From Iocasia fonsfrigidae (GTDB taxonomy: Bacteria; Bacillota; Halanaerobiia; Halanaerobiales; DTU029), in assembly GCF_017751145.1 (NCBI RefSeq), contig NZ_CP046640.1:910137-974136 (forward strand): 64,000 bases of DNA. Direction: 5' to 3'. Each line of letters opens with the position of its first letter. Position 1 is the first letter of the stretch. Below, piece after piece: positions 11,196 to 18,457 of the stretch. The translations under genes were made by a program, and so were the position numbers. The notes beneath the pieces were generated by a model that was given only the letters and a program-made list of their open reading frames with translations, did not search any database and was not told the origin of the DNA.

Positions 11196-11270
11196 TGGTA
11201 CCCCTGGTAGGAATCGAACCTACGCTACTAGTTCCGGAGACTAGTGCTCTATCCACTGAGCTACAGGGGC
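11196..11270 (-). tRNA. tRNA-Arg (anticodon CCG)
   Basis: Read on the minus strand, an acceptor stem GCCCCTG/CAGGGGT (first pair G-T), D arm GCTC/GAGC, anticodon stem CTAGT/ACTAG with loop CTCCGGA, and a T arm with GGTTCGATTCC are all present. The loop gives anticodon CCG, reading the Arg codon CGG. The 3' CCA is encoded (11196-11198). It lies just beyond the shared terminator. Confidence 0.93.
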
Positions 11271-11362
11271 CTAAAGAACACTGCTTATTTATTGTAACAA
11301 AATAAGCAGGGGGTGTCAATAATAGTTAGTGTTTATTATCTTAGTTTATTTAAAAAAGATAG

Positions 11363-11449
11363 TATTTACTGGCTCTAAATGATGTAATTGAAGCAGCCCG
11401 GAGTTTCAGTGTAGTAGCTGAAGAATTCTGTACTGCAATAAATAAAATT
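11363..11449 (+). pseudogene. decayed fragment of a methyl-accepting chemotaxis protein signalling domain
   Basis: Translation of 11363-11449 gives YLLALNDVIEAAR followed by SFSVVAEEF, which matches the highly conserved hairpin tip of MCPs (LLALNAAIEAARAGE..GFAVVAEE). About six residues are missing between AAR and SF. There is no start codon, and in-frame stops lie just upstream. The rest of the 11271-11530 gap holds a short hairpin (about 11281-11308) and no gene, so this looks like the last recognisable remnant of a lost receptor gene. Confidence 0.6.
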
Positions 11450-11536
11450 GATTTTTGTATTTCAACAAATTTTATAGTGAGTCAACAATATCTGACAATT
11501 TATATTGACATCAGAATCTTCTTATTATATAATTAA

Positions 11537-11565
11537 AATGAACAAAATTTCAAATAATGAACAAA
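11537..11565. promoter_or_regulatory. direct repeat, possible operator of the SorC-type regulator
   Basis: AATGAACAAA occurs twice (11537-11546 and 11556-11565), 19 bp apart, 19 bp before the regulator start. SorC/DeoR-type proteins commonly bind repeated sites next to their own genes, so autoregulation is a reasonable inference. Confidence 0.4.
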
Positions 11566-11583
11566 TGTAATTGAGGTGATTTG

Positions 11584-12525
11584 GTGCTTGAAAAGGAACT
11601 GGAGTTAATGACCAAAGTAAGTTTACTCTATTATAAACAGGAATTTAGTCAACGGGAAATAGCCAAAAAATTGGATATTTCTAGACCTAAGGTTAGTAGA
11701 CTGCTGAATAAAGCTAAAGAAGAGGGGATAGTAAAAATTGAAATAGTTAGTCCGGTAAAAGATACCTCAAATTTGGAAAGTGAAATTGAATTAAGATACA
11801 ATCTAAAAGAGGTACTATTTATAGATAAAACAGATAATCAGCCAGATGAGCTAATTAAGATTAAAATAGCTAATAAGTGTAGTGAATATTTAGAAAGAAT
11901 TACAGAGGGAAAGGAATATCTTGGCTTAGCTGCTGGTACTACATTATATAAGTTTGCTGAAGAGGGTAATTTCAGTAATCGAAAGGATTATAGATATATT
12001 CCCTTAATTGGCTCACTTTCAGATATAGGGGAAAGCTATAATAGTAATGAAATCTGCAGTATTTTAAGTAAACGGGTGGGGGGGACTAACTATTTATTGA
12101 GTGCTCCTGCTCTTGTGAAAAGCCAGGAAATAGCAAATTCTTTCAGGGATGAAACAAGAATTAAAAGGATATTTAACCTCTACAAGAAGATAGATGTTGC
12201 GATTCTGGGTATTGGTGTTGCAAGTAAAAACCATCCTTTGTATAAAGGTCATTTAACACCCAGGGAAGAAAAAGAATTAGAAGCTCATCCATTATGTGGT
12301 AGTTTGGGTATAATTACTTATGATCAAAATGGAGAGATAATAGAGACAGCATTTTTAAAAAGATCTCTTGGTATCGATTTCAAAGAATTATTGAATATTC
12401 CTATAAGAATAGGACTGGCTTTCGGTGTAAAGAAAAGAGAGGCTATATTTGCTGCAATTAAAGGTGAATTTGTTAATGTATTAATTACTGACTTAAATAC
12501 TGGTCAGTGGTTGAATAAAATATAA
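11584..12525 (+). CDS. SorC/DeoR-family sugar-responsive transcriptional regulator
   Basis: An N-terminal helix-turn-helix (QREIAKKLDISRPKVSRLLNK, about residues 20-45) is followed by a SorC-type sugar-phosphate sensor domain with the AAGTTLY and GIGVAS stretches typical of the family. The length of 313 residues is normal. Two starts are possible: GTG 11584, 5 nt from GAGGTG, or TTG 11581; I use 11584. It is the first gene of a run with a binding protein, ABC ATPase, permease, TrpA-like protein and FGGY kinase, and so probably controls them in response to a phosphorylated sugar made by the kinase. The effector cannot be deduced. Confidence 0.85.
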   Translation: MLEKELELMTKVSLLYYKQEFSQREIAKKLDISRPKVSRLLNKAKEEGIVKIEIVSPVKDTSNLESEIELRYNLKEVLFIDKTDNQPDELIKIKIANKCSEYLERITEGKEYLGLAAGTTLYKFAEEGNFSNRKDYRYIPLIGSLSDIGESYNSNEICSILSKRVGGTNYLLSAPALVKSQEIANSFRDETRIKRIFNLYKKIDVAILGIGVASKNHPLYKGHLTPREEKELEAHPLCGSLGIITYDQNGEIIETAFLKRSLGIDFKELLNIPIRIGLAFGVKKREAIFAAIKGEFVNVLITDLNTGQWLNKI

Positions 12526-12544
12526 AAATAGGGGGAGTAAAGAG

Positions 12545-13465
12545 ATGAAAAAAATTATTATTTTACTTATGGCTGTTTGTTTAGTAGTAGTTTTTTCTTT
12601 GTCATTGCTGGCGGTTGGAAAAGATATTGCGGTTTTAACACCATATCTGTCATCTGTTACAACTAATACGATGATTGAATCTTTTAGAGAAGAAGCTGAA
12701 AAAGAGGGATGGGAAATTACTGTCTATGATACTAAAGGTGACTTTAATGAGTTAGCCAACCGTTATGAAGATATTATAGCACAGGGTGTTGATGCAATAG
12801 TAATGGGCATGGGCGACCCCAATCAATTAAAAAAACAGATAAAAATGGCCAATGAGGCTGGTATTCCAGTATTTGGTGGAGATGCTGGTTATATAGATGG
12901 TATCCAATGTAATGTAACCTCAAATAATTATATACTGGCTGCTCAAAACACATCATATCTTTTAGATAAAATTAATGGTGGTAAGGTTGTAAAATTTTAT
13001 CACTCGGCCCATCCTGGTGTCTTTAAAAGGGAGGTTGTTTTTGATGCTATAGTAGACTCAAGGGATGATATTGAGGTTGTGGCTGAACATTTTGTTCAGG
13101 TTCCTGGCCCGATTGAAGATGCCCGTCAGGCTATGCAGTCAATACTATTGGCTAACCCGGATATTGATGCGGTCTGGGCTGCCTGGGATGAGCCGGCTAT
13201 CGGGGCTTCTCTAGCAATACAGCAGGCTGGTCTTGAAGCTGACATCATAGTCTTTGGTATTGACGGTAATTCACAGGCACTGGAAATGATCAAGAAAGGT
13301 TCCCCAATTAAGGCTACTGTTAAACAGGACTTTGCCGCTATGGGTACAATTCTTGTCGAACAGATAAAGAGGGTATTTGCTGGGAAGGAAGTTTCGGATA
13401 AGATAATCTATGCACCGAGTATTCTTGTTACAGAAAGTAATGTAGAGCAATTTATAACAGATTAA
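12545..13465 (+). CDS. periplasmic sugar-binding protein (RbsB/type I fold)
   Basis: Substrate-binding component of a ribose-type ABC importer. A signal peptide with a long hydrophobic core (residues 5-23) and no lipobox cysteine suggests a soluble periplasmic protein. The mature part shows the type I periplasmic binding protein pattern: repeated Asp/Gly turns (IIAQGVDAIVMG, AWDEPAIGA, VFGIDGN). The 306 residues fit the family. It starts 19 nt after the SorC-type regulator gene, and a hairpin at 13479-13520 separates it from the ATPase gene, as is usual where the binding protein is made in excess. The sugar is unknown. Confidence 0.88.
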   Translation: MKKIIILLMAVCLVVVFSLSLLAVGKDIAVLTPYLSSVTTNTMIESFREEAEKEGWEITVYDTKGDFNELANRYEDIIAQGVDAIVMGMGDPNQLKKQIKMANEAGIPVFGGDAGYIDGIQCNVTSNNYILAAQNTSYLLDKINGGKVVKFYHSAHPGVFKREVVFDAIVDSRDDIEVVAEHFVQVPGPIEDARQAMQSILLANPDIDAVWAAWDEPAIGASLAIQQAGLEADIIVFGIDGNSQALEMIKKGSPIKATVKQDFAAMGTILVEQIKRVFAGKEVSDKIIYAPSILVTESNVEQFITD

Positions 13466-13478
13466 TGATCATAGATAA

Positions 13479-13520
13479 ATATAATTCTGCAGTGTAATTA
13501 ATATAACTGCAGAATTATAT
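13479..13520 (+). terminator. intercistronic hairpin (attenuator or processing site)
   Basis: A 14-bp perfect stem, ATATAATTCTGCAG (13479-13492) with CTGCAGAATTATAT (13507-13520), followed by TTCTTTT. It lies between the binding-protein and ATPase genes and probably lowers downstream expression rather than ending the operon. Confidence 0.6.
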
Positions 13521-13548
13521 TTCTTTTAAAAAGGTGGTGAGTTAATAA

Positions 13549-15051
13549 GTGTGTAGTAGACTACTTGAAATGAAAAAAATTAATAAATCTTTCCCTGGAG
13601 TAAAGGCCCTGGAAAATGTAGATTTAAGCCTTGAAAGTGGGCAAATCAGGGCATTGGTAGGAGAAAATGGGGCTGGAAAATCTACCCTCATTAAAATTTT
13701 GGCAGGTATCTATCAAGCAGATAGTGGTGAAATATATCTAGAAGGTAGCAGAGTATCTATTAAGGAACCGGAACAGGCTAAAGAATTAGGCTTGGCCTTC
13801 ATCCATCAGGATGTTAATTTAATACCTTATTTTAATGTCATTGAAAATATCTGGCTTGGTTATAAATACCCTAAAAAATGCATCTTTTTTTCCAAAAATA
13901 AAATGGAAGAAAAAGTGAAAGGGCTAGCAGATAATTTAAATTTTGAACTTGATCTATATTCACCTGTTAAAAGATTATCAACGGCAGATAAATGGTTAGT
14001 TGCTATCCTTAAAGCATTTATGATGAAGGCCAGAATACTTGTTCTTGATGAACCCACTGCAGCCCTTACAGATAAGGAAATTAAAGAGCTTTTTATTAAT
14101 CTAAAAAAAATTAAAGATAGAGGGATGGGGATTATCTATATATCCCATAGATTGGAAGAAATATTTGAAATAGCTGATTCGATTACAGTATTAAAAAATG
14201 GAGTCAACGCAGCTGATAGATTGATTGATGAGATAGATAAGGATGGTTTGATTTCTTTGATGACCGGGAAAGAATCTTTGACCAGGTTTCCAGAAAAAGA
14301 AGCTATTGAAGAGAGAAAGGGTCTAGAAATACTTAAAATTAAAAATCTTAATGGTGATGGATTTAATGATATAAACTTTAGTTTATATCAAGGGGAAGTG
14401 CTTGGTTTTTTTGGTTTGGTAGGGGCAGGTAGAACCGAATTAATGGAAGCAATATGTGGTCTTAATTATATAAATGATGGTGAAATAATATTAGAAAATA
14501 ATTTGCTGGAAGCTAAAAACCCTTATGAAGTAATAAATAAGGGTATTGTCTTGATACCTGAAGATAGAAGGGAAGAAGGACTGGTTTTAAATATGAGTGT
14601 TTTAGAGAATTTTTCGCTGCCAAATCTGCCTTTGATGCTTAAATCAAAGATACTAAAAAACATTGATAAGGCCAGAGAAAAGGACATTGCTCAAAAATAT
14701 GTTAATGAACTACAGGTAAAGACACCATCTTTAGGACAAAGAATAAAGTTTTTAAGTGGTGGAAATCAACAGAAAGTAGTAATAGGTAAATGGTTAATAA
14801 GAGATAATTCTGTTATTATTTTTGATGAACCAACTGTAGGAATTGATGTAGGTGCCAGGACTGAGGTATATAATCTTATAAATAATCTTACTAAAGAAAG
14901 TGGGATAATTGTAGTTTCCTCTGACCTACCAGAAATAGTGGGGATTTGTGACCGGGTTGCGGTTATGGCTAATGGTCAAATTACTGGTATTTTAGCAGGT
15001 GAAGATATTAGTGAAGCGAAAATATTAAATCTTAGTTATCAGGGGGTTTAG
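13549..15051 (+). CDS. sugar ABC transporter ATP-binding protein, RbsA/MglA type (double ATPase)
   Basis: Energises the importer. Two ATPase halves lie in one 500-residue chain, as in RbsA. The first half has Walker A GENGAGKST, a degenerate signature region (KRLSTADKW in place of LSxGQ), Walker B ILVLDEP and the switch ISHR. The second has GLVGAGRTE, LSGGNQQKV and VIIFDEPTVGID. Weak motifs in the first half are common in this subfamily. Start is GTG 13549, about 10 nt after AAAGGTGGTG. The permease gene follows after 3 nt. Confidence 0.92.
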   Translation: MCSRLLEMKKINKSFPGVKALENVDLSLESGQIRALVGENGAGKSTLIKILAGIYQADSGEIYLEGSRVSIKEPEQAKELGLAFIHQDVNLIPYFNVIENIWLGYKYPKKCIFFSKNKMEEKVKGLADNLNFELDLYSPVKRLSTADKWLVAILKAFMMKARILVLDEPTAALTDKEIKELFINLKKIKDRGMGIIYISHRLEEIFEIADSITVLKNGVNAADRLIDEIDKDGLISLMTGKESLTRFPEKEAIEERKGLEILKIKNLNGDGFNDINFSLYQGEVLGFFGLVGAGRTELMEAICGLNYINDGEIILENNLLEAKNPYEVINKGIVLIPEDRREEGLVLNMSVLENFSLPNLPLMLKSKILKNIDKAREKDIAQKYVNELQVKTPSLGQRIKFLSGGNQQKVVIGKWLIRDNSVIIFDEPTVGIDVGARTEVYNLINNLTKESGIIVVSSDLPEIVGICDRVAVMANGQITGILAGEDISEAKILNLSYQGV

Positions 15052-15054
15052 GAT

Positions 15055-15987
15055 ATGAAGAGTATTTTGAAAAGGTATGGCACACTAATTGGCCTGATTC
15101 TTATCTTCATTGTATTTACAATCTTAAGGCCTAGTGTATTTCCTACTTTACGAAATTTAGTAAATATATTAGAACAGATTTCTCTGCTTTCTATAATTGC
15201 TATGGGTGCTACTGTCATTATGGTAATTGGTGAATTTGATTTATCTTTAGCAAATATAAGCAGTTTTGCAGGTATAATTTCGGCAGGTTTACTGGTAGCT
15301 GGTTTACCAATATATCTGGTAATACCGGTAGTGCTTATTTTAGGTTTTGTATTTGGTCTAGTAAATGGTCTCTTGGTATCAAAACTTAATATATTATCCT
15401 TTATTACTACCCTGTCAACGGGGACTTTTCTCGCTGGGATTACTTTCTGGTATTCAGGAGGGACGATTATTTTTTCAGGAATACCAGATGATTTTCTAAT
15501 ATGGGGTCAGGGAGAGTTATTTGGATTACCTATACCAGCAATTATTATGATCGTGATATTTATTATTTTCTGGTATATTTTTAATCAGACGATGTTAGGG
15601 AGGAATTTATATGCAATAGGGGGTAATGAAAAAGCGGCTAAGTATTCAGGTATTAAAATAGAGAGAGATAAGACAATTGCCTTTGGATTGGCTGGACTAC
15701 TGGCTGCTATGACAGGGATTATCTTGACTTCAAAACTAGGTTCAGCACATCCGACAGCTGGTGGTGGATATCTATTAAAATCCTATGCAACTGTTTTTCT
15801 GGGTATGACACTCTTTAAGGAAGGGGAGCCCAATATCCCAGGTACTCTGGTAGGGGTTTTAATAATGGGGGTACTGGCCAATGGATTAACAATTTTGAGT
15901 GTACCCAACTATTTTCAGGATATGTTGACAGGGGCTATTATAGTTTCAGCTTTAGTATTTCAGGGAATGAAGGTGCAGAACAGATAA
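15055..15987 (+). CDS. sugar ABC transporter permease, RbsC type
   Basis: Inner-membrane channel of the same importer: 310 residues with eight to ten hydrophobic segments and the family signature GRNLYAIGGNEKAAKYSGI (about residues 182-200), plus GEFDLSLA near residue 60. It starts 3 nt after the ATPase stop and is followed 14 nt later by the TrpA-like gene. One permease gene implies a homodimer. Confidence 0.92.
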   Translation: MKSILKRYGTLIGLILIFIVFTILRPSVFPTLRNLVNILEQISLLSIIAMGATVIMVIGEFDLSLANISSFAGIISAGLLVAGLPIYLVIPVVLILGFVFGLVNGLLVSKLNILSFITTLSTGTFLAGITFWYSGGTIIFSGIPDDFLIWGQGELFGLPIPAIIMIVIFIIFWYIFNQTMLGRNLYAIGGNEKAAKYSGIKIERDKTIAFGLAGLLAAMTGIILTSKLGSAHPTAGGGYLLKSYATVFLGMTLFKEGEPNIPGTLVGVLIMGVLANGLTILSVPNYFQDMLTGAIIVSALVFQGMKVQNR

Positions 15988-16001
15988 GGGGTTGACGTAA
16001 T

Positions 16002-16793
16002 ATGTTGCAAACTAATATTTTAAAAAATAGTCTTATCAAAAAGAAAGAAGATAATAAGCCAGTGATGATTGCTTATTTACCTGCAGCTTATCCCGATATT
16101 GAGACCTCTAAAAAATGGATAGAGATTTTGTTTGATAATGGTATTGATGCAGTTGAACTGGGTTATCCGTCAAAATCTACTGATATGGACGGTAAAACTA
16201 TTAGTGATGCCCATCAGGAAGTAAAAAATGATGGTTTCAAAGAAAGTGATTATGAAATGATTGCTAGATATGTTTCCAGGAATAGTTCTGGCAGACTGAT
16301 TGCTATGGGTTACTGGAAGGAATTAAGGGAAAAGTTCTATAGCAAATTTGAGAATTCCTGGTTGAGAAGTGGTATTAAGTATTTACTTTTGCCTGATTTA
16401 AATCTAAGTAATAAAACAGAAGTAAAATATATACAGGATTGTGGGTATAAATTGATTCCGTTTATAAGCCGCTTGGATTTTAATTTGAATTATAGCTTAT
16501 TTAAAAATGCTCCATTTATCTACTGCCCTGCATATAAAGGTAAGACTGGTAATAGTGGTAAGATAGACAAACTTCATTTGACTAAATTAAAAGAAAAATT
16601 AAGGGAGACTGTTTTAAAGGACCTGCCGTTACTGGTGGGTTTTGGAATAAGTACTGGGGAAGATGCATTCCGTGTACGCAGTCTTGGTTATGATGGAATA
16701 ATTATAGGTACTGCAATGCTAAAGGCGTTTCAAAAGAGTGAGAATAGGGCTTTAACTTTAATAAAGGAGTTAAAAGCAGGTCTGGAGGGATAG
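16002..16793 (+). CDS. orphan TrpA-like TIM-barrel protein, candidate phospho-sugar aldolase
   Basis: A 263-residue homologue of the tryptophan synthase alpha subunit. The two catalytic residues of TrpA (Glu49 and Asp60 in E. coli) are kept with the same spacing: Glu52 in DAVELGYP and Asp63 in DMDGKTI. The phosphate-binding loops are also recognisable (YKGKTG near 179, GFGIS near 212, IIIGTAML near 230). There is no trpB or other trp gene nearby. The gene sits between a sugar permease and an FGGY kinase with 14-nt and 3-nt gaps. TrpA performs a retro-aldol cleavage releasing glyceraldehyde-3-phosphate, so I infer cleavage or isomerisation of the phosphorylated sugar made by the kinase. The fold is confident; the reaction is inference. 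Confidence 0.75.
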   Translation: MLQTNILKNSLIKKKEDNKPVMIAYLPAAYPDIETSKKWIEILFDNGIDAVELGYPSKSTDMDGKTISDAHQEVKNDGFKESDYEMIARYVSRNSSGRLIAMGYWKELREKFYSKFENSWLRSGIKYLLLPDLNLSNKTEVKYIQDCGYKLIPFISRLDFNLNYSLFKNAPFIYCPAYKGKTGNSGKIDKLHLTKLKEKLRETVLKDLPLLVGFGISTGEDAFRVRSLGYDGIIIGTAMLKAFQKSENRALTLIKELKAGLEG

Positions 16794-16796
16794 ATT

Positions 16797-18287
16797 ATGA
16801 CTGAAAAATATATACTTACTTATGATATGGGAACTACCATGATTAAATTAGTACTCTTTGACCAGGAAGGAAACATTGTATATGATGACAGTTTTAATCT
16901 TGATAACTATAATATAGATGGGCATCAGGTTCAGCAGGCTGAAAATTGGTGGGATGGTATTACTACATTGACCCATAGACTAGCTGATTCTGGTATTGAT
17001 TTAAATAGTATTTCAGCTATAGTTTCTACTGGTCAGATGGAAGACTGTCTGCTCCTTGATTCAAAAGGAGATATTTTAACAGAGGTATTATTATATTCTG
17101 ATGGTAGGGCCACTGAAGAGCAAAAATATATTATTGATAGAATAGGTGAAGAGGATTTATACTATATATTAGCTAATAATTTTGATTCTTTAATGTCAGT
17201 TAATAAGTATCTCTGGCTTAAGAAACATAGGAAAGAGGTCTTTAAAGAACATGCCTATCTTATATTAGGAGCAAAGGATTATTTAAATTTTAAACTAACA
17301 GGATATAATGTAACTGATTATACTAATGCTTCTACAACTGGATTTATGGATTTGAAAAAACGAAAATGGAGTTCCAGAATAATAGATGAATTAGAGATTG
17401 ATATCAGTAAGCTGCCACAGATAAATAAATCAACCTCTATTATAGGTGAAGTAAAGAAAGAGGCTGCTGAAGAATTAAAAATCCCGTCAGGGATACCGGT
17501 TATAAATGGTTCTGGTGATGTAGGTGCTTCAACATTAGGTGCAGGGGCATGGAGAGAAGGGGATATTTACTGCTATCTCGGTACAACAGGTTGGCTGGCC
17601 GCCCCTCTAGAGAGACTGACTGATAATCCCAATGTTTTTACCTTAAGTAATATTGATGGTGAGGGTTATATCTTAGCTGGTGCAATTCTGAATGCTGGTA
17701 AACCTTATGACTGGTATCTGGCTAATTTTTTAAATAAACATATAGATAAGGGCCTTAAAGAAGAAGATTACTTAAATAATGAGGAGAAAATAAAAGACCT
17801 TAATGCAGCTGAGAAAGGGGTTTTCTTTTTACCATTTATTAACGGGGAAAGGAGCCCGATAAAAGTAAAGGAGAACAATGGTGTATTTCTGGGCCTTGGA
17901 CCTGAGACAGATAAGTACCTATTATTAAGGGCTGTTCTGGAAGGTGTTTCTTTTTCATTAAAGCATAATCTAAATGAACTCAAGGGTTTAGGTGCTTCTA
18001 TAAGAAAGCTGAACTTAATTGGTGGGGGTGGTAAGAGTAAGGTGTGGCCCCAGATTTTAGTCAATGTTTTAAATCTGGAGGTTAATGTATTAGACCTGGG
18101 GATAGGTGCCCCATCAATGGGAACAGCATTAATGGCCTATAAGGCACTGGGATTACTCAATAATTATAGTGAATTTATTGAACAGTTTAGTGTTAAAAAG
18201 AAATTCAAACCTAAAAAAGAAGATGCAGCCATTTATTCACAGTCTTTTAAATACTATTTAGCTTATATTGATAAATTATATAATTAA
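16797..18287 (+). CDS. FGGY-family carbohydrate kinase
   Basis: ATP-dependent kinase of the xylulokinase/glycerol kinase family, 496 residues. The N-terminal phosphate loop YDMGTTMIKLVLFD, the substrate segment VSTGQMEDCLL, the middle GAKDYLNFKLTG, and the C-terminal GGGGKSKVWPQI and LGIGAPSMGTALMA are typical. The usual SAIVSTGQMH-type substrate loop carries an Asp in place of the common His. It starts 3 nt after the TrpA-like gene, so the two products are probably made together. Substrate may be a ketose or polyol; sequence alone cannot say which. Confidence 0.9.
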   Translation: MTEKYILTYDMGTTMIKLVLFDQEGNIVYDDSFNLDNYNIDGHQVQQAENWWDGITTLTHRLADSGIDLNSISAIVSTGQMEDCLLLDSKGDILTEVLLYSDGRATEEQKYIIDRIGEEDLYYILANNFDSLMSVNKYLWLKKHRKEVFKEHAYLILGAKDYLNFKLTGYNVTDYTNASTTGFMDLKKRKWSSRIIDELEIDISKLPQINKSTSIIGEVKKEAAEELKIPSGIPVINGSGDVGASTLGAGAWREGDIYCYLGTTGWLAAPLERLTDNPNVFTLSNIDGEGYILAGAILNAGKPYDWYLANFLNKHIDKGLKEEDYLNNEEKIKDLNAAEKGVFFLPFINGERSPIKVKENNGVFLGLGPETDKYLLLRAVLEGVSFSLKHNLNELKGLGASIRKLNLIGGGGKSKVWPQILVNVLNLEVNVLDLGIGAPSMGTALMAYKALGLLNNYSEFIEQFSVKKKFKPKKEDAAIYSQSFKYYLAYIDKLYN

Positions 18288-18312
18288 TGAAATTTCAAAG
18301 ATGCGCAAGTGA

Positions 18313-18353
18313 TAAACTACCCACCTTATTGTAAAAAGGTGGGTAGTTTATTT
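18313..18353 (+). terminator. terminator after the kinase gene
   Basis: Stem TAAACTACCCACCTT (about 18313-18327) pairs with AAGGTGGGTAGTTTA (18336-18350), then TTTAACTT. It closes the SorC/ABC/TrpA-like/kinase group. Confidence 0.75.
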
Positions 18354-18457
18354 AACTTGTGAAATAATTTAGTATATAATATATATTGTATGAAAGTGGA
18401 AAATAATTATAAGTAAGTGGATTGAGGATAGCTGGTAAAGCAGGGTGGTGTAGTATT

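Noticed and set aside
11271-11345. Hairpin near 11281-11308 as a terminator of a plus-strand gene
   Set aside because: No plus-strand gene ends there and no T tract follows; it may belong to the tRNA promoter side.
16002-16793. Plain annotation as tryptophan synthase alpha chain
   Set aside because: No trpB or other trp gene adjacent, and tight linkage to sugar transport and kinase genes argues for another reaction.
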